A stretch of 7,721 nucleotides of DNA from RGIG5952 sp045603485 (GCA_045603485.1 JAZUMF010000032.1:1-7721); one strand, 5' to 3'; numbered from the stretch's first letter, positions 1 through 6,888 are shown. Numbers and translations are program-made. The notes: generated from the letters alone by a model not told the origin.

Positions 1-242
1 TAAAGTTCAATTTTGATCGCATCTTTGGGTGTTTTCTCTTTTTTGGAGAAGAACTTGATTTTTTCGCCCCAGGGCGTTACCCAGAGAACCCCGTCTTTAT
101 CATAATAAGCGGTACTTTCCAGCTGCGGTGAACGCCACGCAAAACCGAATAGTCCACTCTTTTCAGCCGATGAATTATAGACCAGCTGCACCGGGAGTTT
201 CAATTCCGGAGAAAAATTCGCCGTATCCAACAGACGGAAAAT
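1..242 (-). pseudogene. 5'-truncated RHS/YD-type surface protein fragment (continues off left edge)
   Basis: The minus-strand frame is open from about base 293 to the left edge and encodes a credible protein from about base 242 onward. It contains segments such as LPVQLVYNSSAEKSGLFGFA and, further on, WRSPQ, AYYDKDG and TPWGEKIKFF. The pattern of a beta strand, then Y-x-S, then a G-L-F-G-F-x-W turn is typical of the N-terminal part of RHS/YD-repeat and SpvB/TcdB-like proteins, which are large secreted or surface proteins. No ATG occurs anywhere in the visible frame, and the codons above base 242 overlap the glycosyltransferase tail in another frame and look like nonsense. The 5' end therefore appears cut off near base 240. 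I infer a remnant left by deletion or recombination. An unusual start (TTG near 228-230, or a CTG) is the alternative. Family assignment is moderate because only about 80 residues are visible. Confidence 0.5.
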
Positions 243-1327
243 CAGGAAAAATGGAGTAGTGGCGAAAATAGAGACCTCAACTCTGCTGATAAATCACGAT
301 TGCGAATAGCCTGAACCCGCATATCCTGACGGGCGATAACGGCATCACGGAGGCTTTGATTATGTAGAACCTCAGCTATCGATTCAGCAATTACGGGATA
401 ATTCGGAGGTTGATCAAAGAGCACCCCTGCTCCATCAAGTGTTTCAGGCACCGCTGCCGCTGAAAGAGCAAATATCGGAATCTGATGAAGCATAGCCTCA
501 ACAAGCGGCGCACAAAATCCCTCATGCTCACTTAAGCAAAGAAATGCGTGCGCTGAAGCATAACATGCGTTAAGGACATCTTGAGGTACCGCTTTAAGAA
601 ACTCAACATTGGTTATACCTAAGGCTTTTACTTTTGCTTCAACCAAAGCGTGGTAAGCTTCCATTCCGACAATAGAACCGACATGGATAAAGCGAACATT
701 GGGTTCTACCTTGGATAGGTAATAAATTGCCTCAACCAAATCCTCTAGTTTTTTATTTGGAGCAAAGCGTCCAACGAAGAGAATATTGTAACGACCGTCA
801 TTAAGCTCTGAAAGAGTAGCACGATTGCGGTCGGAATGATTAAACATATCCAGATTGATTGGCAAAGGAAGAACTTTAACATCCTTATAACCAGCAGCTA
901 TCAATTCATCAGCGTTGTACTGGCTGTCAGCGACATTTAGGTCGGCAATGCCGGCTAAATGCGCCATCTGCTCACGACCGTCACTCAACATCTTTGCCGT
1001 GCTTTGACCCACAAGCTCAAAATAAGACGGAGGAGTGATGTTGTGGTAAACAATTACCTTGCGGCAATTAAGCTGCTCAAAGACTAGATTAGCAGAACAC
1101 CCGATAGAAAGGTGTAAAATCGCTATATCATCTGGATTTAGAATTTTGTGGAGCGCCGAAAGATCTCTAGTAACCGAAACCTTCCCTTTGCTAGCATATC
1201 CCTGCTCACAGAAGATATCGCTCTCAAAGCCCCAAGCGCGAAAAACTTCACGCATTAAATTCGCCGTGTTGCTAATAGCATCGCCTTCACGATATCCGGC
1301 AACAAGCTGATGGATTTGGCGTCGCAT
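242..1327 (-). CDS. GT4-family glycosyltransferase
   Basis: About 361 residues with the GT-B fold of family 4 (Glycos_transf_1), which transfers a sugar from an NDP donor during surface polysaccharide or glycan assembly in the cytoplasm. The N-terminal domain opens with IHQLVAGYREGDAISN, a conserved start in a GT4 subgroup. The C-terminal domain shows FVGRFAPNKK (Arg187 and Lys192/193, expected at the donor phosphates) and an E-x7-E motif in EGFCAPLVE (Glu269 and Glu277). No signal peptide or membrane segment is seen. Start choice: the frame is open to a TTG at 1361-1363, but that codon sits at the foot of the hairpin at 1363-1389. ATGs at 1337-1339 and 1325-1327 are better. I chose the latter because it begins just before the conserved IHQL and has a weak GAGA six bases upstream. 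The stop codon coincides with the junction to the RHS fragment. The acceptor and donor cannot be told from sequence. Confidence 0.88.
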   Translation of the reverse strand: MRRQIHQLVAGYREGDAISNTANLMREVFRAWGFESDIFCEQGYASKGKVSVTRDLSALHKILNPDDIAILHLSIGCSANLVFEQLNCRKVIVYHNITPPSYFELVGQSTAKMLSDGREQMAHLAGIADLNVADSQYNADELIAAGYKDVKVLPLPINLDMFNHSDRNRATLSELNDGRYNILFVGRFAPNKKLEDLVEAIYYLSKVEPNVRFIHVGSIVGMEAYHALVEAKVKALGITNVEFLKAVPQDVLNACYASAHAFLCLSEHEGFCAPLVEAMLHQIPIFALSAAAVPETLDGAGVLFDQPPNYPVIAESIAEVLHNQSLRDAVIARQDMRVQAIRNRDLSAELRSLFSPLLHFS

Positions 1328-1362
1328 GGCGAATCTCATTATTCCCGAAAAAAGACCATGCA

Positions 1363-1389
1363 AGCCGACACTAAAGTCAAGTGTCGGCT
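1363..1389 (-). terminator. Perfect hairpin downstream of the 29-residue ribosomal-type gene
   Basis: On the minus strand AGCCGACACT pairs perfectly with AGTGTCGGCT (10 base pairs) across a 7-base loop TGACTTT. It begins 16 bases after the TAG of the small gene. A run of six T lies at 1348-1353, but nine bases separate it from the stem, so this is not a textbook intrinsic terminator. It may be a weak or partial terminator, or a 3'-end stabiliser, between the small gene and the glycosyltransferase. Confidence 0.6.
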
Positions 1390-1405
1390 CGCAGGAGAAC
1401 GGGAA

Positions 1406-1495
1406 CTACTTGTTCTTATGGCGGTTTGCCTTAAGACGCTTGTTGTACTTGTGCTTAGACATTTTTGCACGGCGTTTTTTCTTGATTGAGCCCAC
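1406..1495 (-). CDS. 29-residue AURKAIP1/COX24-domain ribosomal-type protein
   Basis: A very short, extremely basic protein: MGSIKKKRRAKMSKHKYNKR followed by LKANRHKNK. The K/R-rich block, the internal K-M-S/A-K-H-K-x-x-K-R-L core and the R-H-K ending match the tiny AURKAIP1/COX24-domain proteins of Bacteroidota, Actinobacteria and PVC bacteria, which are known as small-subunit ribosomal proteins (bS22-like). It starts with GTG at 1493-1495, preceded by a strong AGGAGA five bases upstream, which decides the start. The internal ATG at Met12 would drop the conserved front half. It sits 71 bases after the hisG stop with no clear promoter of its own, so it may be co-transcribed with hisG. A hairpin follows. 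The protein is easily missed by gene callers with a 90-base threshold. Confidence 0.85.
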   Translation of the reverse strand: MGSIKKKRRAKMSKHKYNKRLKANRHKNK

Positions 1496-1500
1496 GGTAT

Positions 1501-1506
1501 TCTCCT
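1501..1506 (-). promoter_or_regulatory. Shine-Dalgarno AGGAGA for the small ribosomal-type gene
   Basis: AGGAGA lies five bases upstream of the GTG start at 1493-1495. It supports GTG initiation and forms part of the 10-base inverted complement described for 1390-1509. Confidence 0.8.
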
Positions 1507-1566
1507 GCGTTAAGATTGAGGATTGTTCGTTAATGATGTTAGTGAAGCGATATCACCCGAGTGACA

Positions 1567-2439
1567 TCAGAAAATGATTTTATTTAAAGGCAACTCGATA
1601 ATTCCAGTCGCGCCAGCATTGCGAAGTGCCGGAACAATCTCGCGTACCTTCGATTCCTCTACAACAGATTCCACTGCATGCCAGCCATCGGCATTGAGCG
1701 CATTGACTGTCGGGGCATGAAGTGATGGAAGGAAACCGACAACATCAAAAAGCTTTGCCGCTGGAACATTCATCTTCAAAAGAACACGGGATTCTGCCTG
1801 AAGCGCACCGGTCATAAGCATCGCGATTTGCTCCATTTTAGCACGCTTGCCAGGATCCTCCCACGACTTTTTATTTGCGATAAAGCGAGTCGTTGAGGTT
1901 AGAATCGTTGCCAGAATACGCAAATTATTTGCACGAAGAGAGCTTCCGGTCTCGGTCAAATCTACAATAGCATCGACGAGCTCAGGAGCCTTCACCTCTG
2001 TCGCACCCCATGAAAACTCAACTGAAGCATTGACTCCGTTGGCTTCAAGATAGCGCTTTGTAAGACCGACAGCCTCAGTTGCAATGCGCTTACCCTCGAG
2101 ATCCTTAACGGACTGAATTGGGGAATCGTTAGGAACGGCAATAACCCAACGGACAGGGCGCGAAGTACTTTTGGAATAGCACATTTCGCAAACCTCGACG
2201 ACATCGGAATTATTCTCGTAAATCCAATCATAACCTGTTATGCCCGCATCAAGAAGACCAAGCTCGACATAGCGAGAAATCTCTTGAGGACGAAGCAAAC
2301 GGCTCTTTAACTCTGGATCATCGCAAGTAGGAACATAGCTGCGAGAGCTGCACGAAAGATTAAAACCGGCCTTACGCATCATAGCGAAGGTCGCTTCTTG
2401 AAGACTGCCCTTTGGCAAACCTAAAATAATTGGGGTCAT
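1567..2439 (-). CDS. hisG: ATP phosphoribosyltransferase, long form (HisG)
   Basis: 290 residues. The enzyme catalyses the first step of histidine synthesis, ATP + PRPP to phosphoribosyl-ATP + PPi, in the cytosol. The periplasmic-binding-protein-like catalytic part contains LPKGSLQ (8-14), GITGYDW (66-72), the ATEAVGLTKRYL stretch (120-131) and the PRPP loop DAIVDLTETGSSL (156-168). From about residue 215 a C-terminal ACT-like HisG_C domain follows, with FLPSLHAPTVNAL (236-248) and GATGIIELPLNKI (276-288). That domain marks the long form, which is a homohexamer needing no HisZ and is inhibited by histidine. Length is normal for this class. ATG start; GAGG lies 11 bases upstream, which is a little far, and a good promoter sits just above it. 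No other his genes are in the window, so it stands apart from any his operon seen here. Confidence 0.96.
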   Translation of the reverse strand: MTPIILGLPKGSLQEATFAMMRKAGFNLSCSSRSYVPTCDDPELKSRLLRPQEISRYVELGLLDAGITGYDWIYENNSDVVEVCEMCYSKSTSRPVRWVIAVPNDSPIQSVKDLEGKRIATEAVGLTKRYLEANGVNASVEFSWGATEVKAPELVDAIVDLTETGSSLRANNLRILATILTSTTRFIANKKSWEDPGKRAKMEQIAMLMTGALQAESRVLLKMNVPAAKLFDVVGFLPSLHAPTVNALNADGWHAVESVVEESKVREIVPALRNAGATGIIELPLNKIIF

Positions 2440-2470
2440 AGTCTATTATACCTCACAAGTTTATTTAGTC

Positions 2471-2499
2471 ATTATAGCATTTTCAGTACTAAAATACAA
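2471..2499 (-). promoter_or_regulatory. Sigma70-type promoter for hisG
   Basis: On the minus strand TTGTAT (2499-2494), a 17-base spacer and TATAAT (2476-2471) are present. An extended TG lies one base before the -10 hexamer. Transcription would start near 2464, giving a leader of about 25 bases before hisG. No his-leader attenuator or histidine-rich leader peptide fits in that space. Confidence 0.7.
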
Positions 2500-2513
2500 G
2501 AAGAAGTTTGAAT

Positions 2514-2551
2514 TTCACATATCCAATCTTTTCAGCACAAGGCATATTGAA
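2514..2551 (-). terminator. Weak, AT-rich imperfect hairpin after the GH16 gene
   Basis: On the minus strand TTCAATATgCC (2551-2541) can pair with GGATATgTGAA (2524-2514) with one bulged G on each side and a 16-base loop. It falls between the GH16 stop and the hisG promoter, where an operon end is expected. The stem is AT-rich and no real T run follows, so it is only a possible terminator. Confidence 0.25.
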
Positions 2552-2556
2552 TGATG

Positions 2557-3354
2557 TTAATCTTGGACAATCTGCCACACACGAATATAATCTACCTGAA
2601 ATTCACTTGGCAAGTCGGCGGGATCAACTTCACCGCTCCAGCTGAATAGAGGCTCTGTATCAACATTTAGATACATAGCATTATGATAGTAGTCGTTAGG
2701 ATGGTCAAAGGTCAATCTTCCATCTAGATACCATCGCAGCCTATCCTTTTCCCAGAGAAATGTCGCCACATGAAATTCATCGCGAAAATGAAACGGCTCT
2801 TGCGGAGTCTTAGATCGAGTAAAAGTCGTATTGCCGGAAAATATCCGCCCTTCGGCATATGGGGTGGAGAGTCGATGACAAGTGTTATAAAAGCGGTCGT
2901 CCGCACCGAGAGTTGACTTGCCGAAAACCTCAAAAATATCAATCTCGTCACTAAATGCCCCAGGTTTGTTTTGCTTATCGGCATCCAATGACCCATTAAG
3001 CCAAAACGCGCTGGACATCGCAGAAGAAGGAGACTTAAAACGCATTTGGAAGCAACCGTAGAGTACACGATTACGACTACGGAGACACGCCGCCGTCAAA
3101 TTCGAATACCCCGACTCCTTAAACCATTGAGGGGTATTCTCCTCATAGCATGCGCGAAGCCTAAGCAATCCATCCTTTACTGAGACATTTTCAGGGACAA
3201 AGCGACCAAGCTTTCGCCCATGCCAATCTGGATAAAAAGGCAACCACTTACTATCGTCTAATTTGCAATCCTTAAAATCGTCGCTAAATTCTTCATTGAG
3301 CCGGTAAGCAGCTTCAAGCTCAATGGCAGGCTTAATATCGTCCATCATCAGCAT
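2557..3354 (-). CDS. Glycoside hydrolase family 16 protein without signal peptide
   Basis: 265 residues with the beta-jelly-roll hallmarks of GH16. These are an N-terminal DDFKDCKLDDSKW stretch (25-37), a mid-protein catalytic motif EIDIFE (Glu137 nucleophile, Asp139, Glu142 acid/base by family analogy), and the closing VDYIRVWQ strand (254-261). The PDWHGR/PENVSVKDGLLRLR region (42-67) resembles kappa-carrageenase, agarase and porphyranase-like members that cut beta-linked galactans or glucans, but the substrate cannot be fixed. Most such enzymes are exported. This one starts MLMMDDIKPA with no hydrophobic stretch, and an in-frame TAG directly precedes the ATG, so no signal peptide is hidden upstream. 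No clear Shine-Dalgarno is present. It follows the phosphofructokinase stop by 22 bases and is likely the last gene of a four-gene transcript. Confidence 0.88.
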   Translation of the reverse strand: MLMMDDIKPAIELEAAYRLNEEFSDDFKDCKLDDSKWLPFYPDWHGRKLGRFVPENVSVKDGLLRLRACYEENTPQWFKESGYSNLTAACLRSRNRVLYGCFQMRFKSPSSAMSSAFWLNGSLDADKQNKPGAFSDEIDIFEVFGKSTLGADDRFYNTCHRLSTPYAEGRIFSGNTTFTRSKTPQEPFHFRDEFHVATFLWEKDRLRWYLDGRLTFDHPNDYYHNAMYLNVDTEPLFSWSGEVDPADLPSEFQVDYIRVWQIVQD

Positions 3355-3376
3355 CTATCAAGATTAAGAAAAAAAC

Positions 3377-4573
3377 TTATACGCCCTCAATATGGCCGAC
3401 AGGAGGCAAATCACCGACAATTGGACGGGCATAATCCAAGAATGCCTGAGTCACATCATTTCCCGACGGTGCAATAAACTCATCCGGCATTGAGCGAGTT
3501 TCCTTTGCTACGGAAGAAAGAGGAACCACATCATAACTGACGCGATATTCTTTCCCGGGCAAGCGGCGTATTGCGATAGAGCCACCCCTGTATTTACCTG
3601 AAAGTGCGGCACGGACAGCTTCAACACCTACCTGACGCGCCTCTTTCGCATCAACGGCAGAGGCGATTCCCGGGAACGAACGCTGCAAATATCCGAAGGT
3701 ATCCGCACGAACGCGGCGCAACTTCCCTCCAGACTTCACCTTGAGAAGTTCAGACAACGCATCGCCCAATGCCCCCGAGCCTCCAAGCTGTAAATTGCCG
3801 TGCGAATCTCTCTCATTTGAGAACTTTGATGCAATGAGCGTACCATCGGGATCGGTTATACCCTCCGAGACGGCAACGACGCAACGACCGTACTTCTCTA
3901 CACACCCCATGACATCTTTGACAAACTTGTAATCATCAAAGGGCCGCTCAGGGAGATAGATCAAGTGCGGGCCGTCATCTGGACGACGGCGTGCAAGTGC
4001 CGATGCCGCGGTGAGAAAGCCTGCATGCCTTCCCATGATAATATCAATCTTAACACCGCCCAAAGCACGACTGTCTAAATCATCACCAATCAGCGCGCTT
4101 GCAACAAAACGAGCGGCAGAACCAAAACCAGGAGTATGGTCATTTTCACGAAGATCATTATCAATCGTCTTGGGAATATGGAAGCATACAATATCCTCGC
4201 CTGCCTCTTCTGCCGTACGGCTGATTATATCGACTGTCTCTGCCGAATCATTGCCACCGATATAAAAGAACCACTTTACATTGTGACGCCTGAGGATATT
4301 AAAAATAGACTCGCAATCCTCTTTGGTGGGCTTCATGCGAACCGACCCCAGTGCAGAAGAGGGAGTCGCGGCAACAACCTCAAGATTCTCCACAGACTCC
4401 TTGCGTAAATCGACAAAATTCTCTTCAAGTATTCCACGAATACCATGCACGGCACCGATGATATTACCAACCGAATCACCAAGACGCGACTCTAGAACCG
4501 CACCGACCAGCGACTGGTTGATAACCATTGAAGGCCCGCCCGATTGGGCAATCAGAAGATTTGGCTTATTCAT
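3377..4573 (-). CDS. pfp: PPi-dependent 6-phosphofructokinase
   Basis: 398 residues, PfkA superfamily. The enzyme phosphorylates fructose 6-phosphate to fructose 1,6-bisphosphate, probably reversibly with pyrophosphate. Motifs in order: AQSGGPSMVIN (9-19), the phosphoryl-donor site GGNDS (106-110), catalytic PKTIDND (134-140, Asp138 as base), MGRHAG (180-185) and LPE (207-209). Two residues argue for PPi rather than ATP: Asp109 where ATP enzymes have Gly (GGDG), and Lys135 where ATP enzymes have Gly before TIDND. Both are the established specificity markers. The start ATG is preceded by AAGGGAAGG with four bases between, a strong site. It lies 16 bases after the GH109-like gene and 22 before GH16, consistent with one operon. 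PPi-PFKs are common in anaerobes that save ATP in glycolysis. Confidence 0.93.
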   Translation of the reverse strand: MNKPNLLIAQSGGPSMVINQSLVGAVLESRLGDSVGNIIGAVHGIRGILEENFVDLRKESVENLEVVAATPSSALGSVRMKPTKEDCESIFNILRRHNVKWFFYIGGNDSAETVDIISRTAEEAGEDIVCFHIPKTIDNDLRENDHTPGFGSAARFVASALIGDDLDSRALGGVKIDIIMGRHAGFLTAASALARRRPDDGPHLIYLPERPFDDYKFVKDVMGCVEKYGRCVVAVSEGITDPDGTLIASKFSNERDSHGNLQLGGSGALGDALSELLKVKSGGKLRRVRADTFGYLQRSFPGIASAVDAKEARQVGVEAVRAALSGKYRGGSIAIRRLPGKEYRVSYDVVPLSSVAKETRSMPDEFIAPSGNDVTQAFLDYARPIVGDLPPVGHIEGV

Positions 4574-4589
4574 AATACCTTCCCTTTAA

Positions 4590-5843
4590 TTATTCGGGAA
4601 TTTCATCAAGCGTGAACATCCCCTCAACCTTGTCCTTACGGTTCATCCACATTCCATCGGTAAAATCGGGTATTGGGACTGGCAAACCGCCCATTGCGGC
4701 AGATTGCTCGCTAAGGCAGGTAATAACCATCCATGATGCCGTGTCATAGACATCAATCGGCGGCTGAATCTTCTTTTGTACTGACTCAATAAAGGCACGC
4801 AATACAAGATAGTCCATACCGCCGTGACCGCCACGAAGACCAAACTCGCGATATTCAACCCAAAGTGGATGCTGGTACTTTTCGAAATATTCCTTCTCCT
4901 CGACCCACCTGTGAGTCCAGTCACCCTCCTTTTCGGGTGATATGCCTTCTAGGTAGAAATGAGCACCGTCCTCTTGCCAAATTCCCTTTGTGCCTTGAAC
5001 AAGTCCTCCGCGAGAATAAGGACGGGGAAGCGAACAATCATGCTTTAGAGTAATCGTCTCCCCATTAGCACATTTAATCATCGTTGTGACAATATCACCC
5101 TCATTGATAAACGCTTCTGGATATGATGTATCGGGACGATTCTCCTTATACCAGGCCCTAAGACCGACAGCCTTCGACGCCATACTGGTCAAATACAGCA
5201 TACGGTTACCGCGGTTAAGTTTGAGATACTTGGCTATAGGGCCTAACTCATGCGTCGGGTATAACTCGCCATTACGGCAATGGAAATTATCTTGTCGATA
5301 ATGACGAATCACATCGCCATGACCGATCTCTGATCGAAGATCATGGAGATACCCGCCCTCACAATGGACAAGCTCTCCAAAGAGCCCTTCCTTAATCATC
5401 TTCAAAAGTGCCATTTCACGCTGGTCATAGCAGCAGTTCTCAAGGAGCATACACGGGCACCCCGTCTCCTCGCTGGTACGAACAAGCTTCCAGCACTCAT
5501 CTACCGAAGAAGCACCGCCAACCTCCATCGCAACATATTTGCCGGCCTTCATAGCCTCACAGGCAATACGGATATGAGTCTGCCAAGAAGTCATAACAAC
5601 AACAGCCTCAATATCATCGCGCTTTACAGCCTCACGATAATCAAGTGTGCCGTCAGGACGGAAGCCCTGCACCTTCTCGCATTCGTCACAAGCCTTATCT
5701 ACACGATCTTGATAGATATCACATGCGACAGCGACCTTAACATCAGGCATACCTATAAGGGTACGCATTTGACCGTAACCACGACCGCCAAGCCCAATTA
5801 CAGCAATACGGACTTCTCGTCCGGGAGTTCCCATTTTTTCCAT
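4590..5843 (-). CDS. Gfo/Idh/MocA-family protein, GH109-like
   Basis: 417 residues. The N-terminal Rossmann fold has VIGLGGRG (15-22), and Asp42 at the end of strand 2, as in NAD-binding members. The usual catalytic EKP motif of sugar dehydrogenases is replaced by AMEVGGA (105-111), similar to the VEVPAA of family GH109. The middle contains NGELYPTHELGPIAKYL (191-207) and the tail GGHGGMDY, also GH109-like; Tyr195 and His198 match residues used there. GH109 enzymes are NAD-dependent glycosidases, founded on alpha-N-acetylgalactosaminidase, which act by transient oxidation at C3. Specificity here is inference, and a plain sugar dehydrogenase remains possible. No Tat or Sec signal is seen. The start is supported by AAGGA eight bases upstream. 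It is 49 bases after the kinase and 16 before pfp. Confidence 0.85.
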   Translation of the reverse strand: MEKMGTPGREVRIAVIGLGGRGYGQMRTLIGMPDVKVAVACDIYQDRVDKACDECEKVQGFRPDGTLDYREAVKRDDIEAVVVMTSWQTHIRIACEAMKAGKYVAMEVGGASSVDECWKLVRTSEETGCPCMLLENCCYDQREMALLKMIKEGLFGELVHCEGGYLHDLRSEIGHGDVIRHYRQDNFHCRNGELYPTHELGPIAKYLKLNRGNRMLYLTSMASKAVGLRAWYKENRPDTSYPEAFINEGDIVTTMIKCANGETITLKHDCSLPRPYSRGGLVQGTKGIWQEDGAHFYLEGISPEKEGDWTHRWVEEKEYFEKYQHPLWVEYREFGLRGGHGGMDYLVLRAFIESVQKKIQPPIDVYDTASWMVITCLSEQSAAMGGLPVPIPDFTDGMWMNRKDKVEGMFTLDEIPE

Positions 5844-5892
5844 TACAGAAATCCTTATAGTAACTAAAGAGATTATTAATAATCAAAAAACA

Positions 5893-6888
5893 TTAAATCA
5901 AATTTGGGCGTAAGACCTTGACATTAATCTTCTCCAACGAAGTTGTCAAACGCTCATAAGTAGCATCATCGGGGCAAATACCGACTATTGCGCCGCCACT
6001 ACCTGAAAACTTCGCACTAGCGCCCGCACGACGAGCAACTTCAACCATACGAAGATTTCCCTCTGAAAGCTTATAAAGCTCTGCACGCCTGTCAAAATTA
6101 GCATCCATCAAGCGACCCAATTCGGCATAGTCCTTATTATTGATAGCCACCATAGCCTTGTCGGTCAAATCAGCCCAATAATTCATAGCATCCACAACAA
6201 CAGAATCGCCAGAATAGAAACGATCGCGGATATTATTATGAAAAACCTCAGACCCCTCAGACAAATCTGTGCGGTAAGCAATATACAATGGGGGCATCAA
6301 ATCAGCCGAAATAGACTTATACTCACCATAACCGCGAGACTCCAAAAGCTTACGGTCAAAATCCATATAAACAAGCCCTTGATAAGCTTGAGCGACGCGA
6401 TCCTGCAAACCGGCTGAAATACCAAGCTCAACATTCTCGACATCACGAATAAGATTTGCAAGGCGAGCATTTGGAATAGTCACACCATAGAATGCCATAA
6501 TAGCTCTCATAGATGCGGTAATAATGGCACTGGAACCGGCAAGCCCTACCAGATTGGGGATATTTGATTCATAGCGCAATGTAAAATTACGCTTATGCAA
6601 AGAAATGCCGTTTCGTGCAGCATAGTCGTAAAAGCATTTAATAGCGGCCTTAATCAAACGGATACCGCCATAATAGCCATAAAGCTTAACATCATTGGCG
6701 AGGTCTTCAATACTAAAAAAAGTAGAGCCATCACGAGGCCCTGGCTCAATCACTAACTCAGGAGTCTCGTAAAGGGTAGCAGAAGCGCGGAAATTTGAAA
6801 ATGTAAATGCGATAGTCTTACCGAAATAACCATCAGAAGGATTTCCGATAAGAGCCGCCCTAGGATAAGCTGATGTAGTAATAATCAT
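5893..6888 (-). CDS. GHMP-family sugar-1-kinase, glucuronokinase-like
   Basis: 331 residues with all three GHMP motifs. Motif 1 is replaced by LIGNPSDGYFGKTIAF (13-28), the signature of plant glucuronokinases. Motif 2 is IPNLVGLAGSSA (110-121, ATP-binding loop) and motif 3 is AKFSGSGGA (292-300). Asp163 in GLQDRVAQAYQG is a candidate catalytic base. Plant relatives make glucuronic acid 1-phosphate from glucuronic acid and ATP; bacterial homologues are little characterised, and a kinase for another uronic acid or hexose is possible. It is the promoter-proximal gene of the four-gene cluster. No Shine-Dalgarno lies before the ATG. Instead, an extended -10 ends nine bases upstream, so the mRNA may be nearly leaderless. 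A partner UDP-sugar pyrophosphorylase is not in the window. Confidence 0.88.
   Translation of the reverse strand: MIITTSAYPRAALIGNPSDGYFGKTIAFTFSNFRASATLYETPELVIEPGPRDGSTFFSIEDLANDVKLYGYYGGIRLIKAAIKCFYDYAARNGISLHKRNFTLRYESNIPNLVGLAGSSAIITASMRAIMAFYGVTIPNARLANLIRDVENVELGISAGLQDRVAQAYQGLVYMDFDRKLLESRGYGEYKSISADLMPPLYIAYRTDLSEGSEVFHNNIRDRFYSGDSVVVDAMNYWADLTDKAMVAINNKDYAELGRLMDANFDRRAELYKLSEGNLRMVEVARRAGASAKFSGSGGAIVGICPDDATYERLTTSLEKINVKVLRPNLI

Larger units (their letters stand above)
1390..1509 (-). promoter_or_regulatory. Ribosome binding site of the small gene and exact complement after its stop codon
   Basis: In the minus-strand transcript, CGCAGGAGAA (1509 to 1500) carries the Shine-Dalgarno AGGAGA of the 29-residue gene. 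TTCTCCTGCG (1399 to 1390) lies six bases after its stop codon and is the perfect reverse complement. A G-U pair could extend the duplex to 11. The downstream arm directly abuts the hairpin at 1363-1389. Pairing would close the whole open reading frame into a loop and hide the ribosome binding site. Regulation is inference; the complementarity is seen directly. Confidence 0.55.

Noticed and set aside
1328..1363. Upstream extension of the glycosyltransferase to a TTG start
   Set aside because: The TTG sits at the foot of the hairpin, and the extra residues precede the conserved start of the family.
1363..1389. ACACTTGAC-x-TTA resemblance between this hairpin and the transposase -35 region
   Set aside because: The match is short, imperfect and far away; no palindrome is shared, so I do not call it a REP copy.
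1326..1577. Plus-strand 83-codon frame covering the small ribosomal-type gene
   Set aside because: It is antisense to a gene with a strong Shine-Dalgarno and a family match; no protein features are seen.
2444..2450. Second TATAAT just before hisG
   Set aside because: No -35 lies at the proper spacing, and it falls between the Shine-Dalgarno and the start codon.
5343..5867. 174-codon open frame on the plus strand
   Set aside because: It lies antisense to the well-supported GH109-like gene and its translation has no recognisable domain or ribosome binding site.
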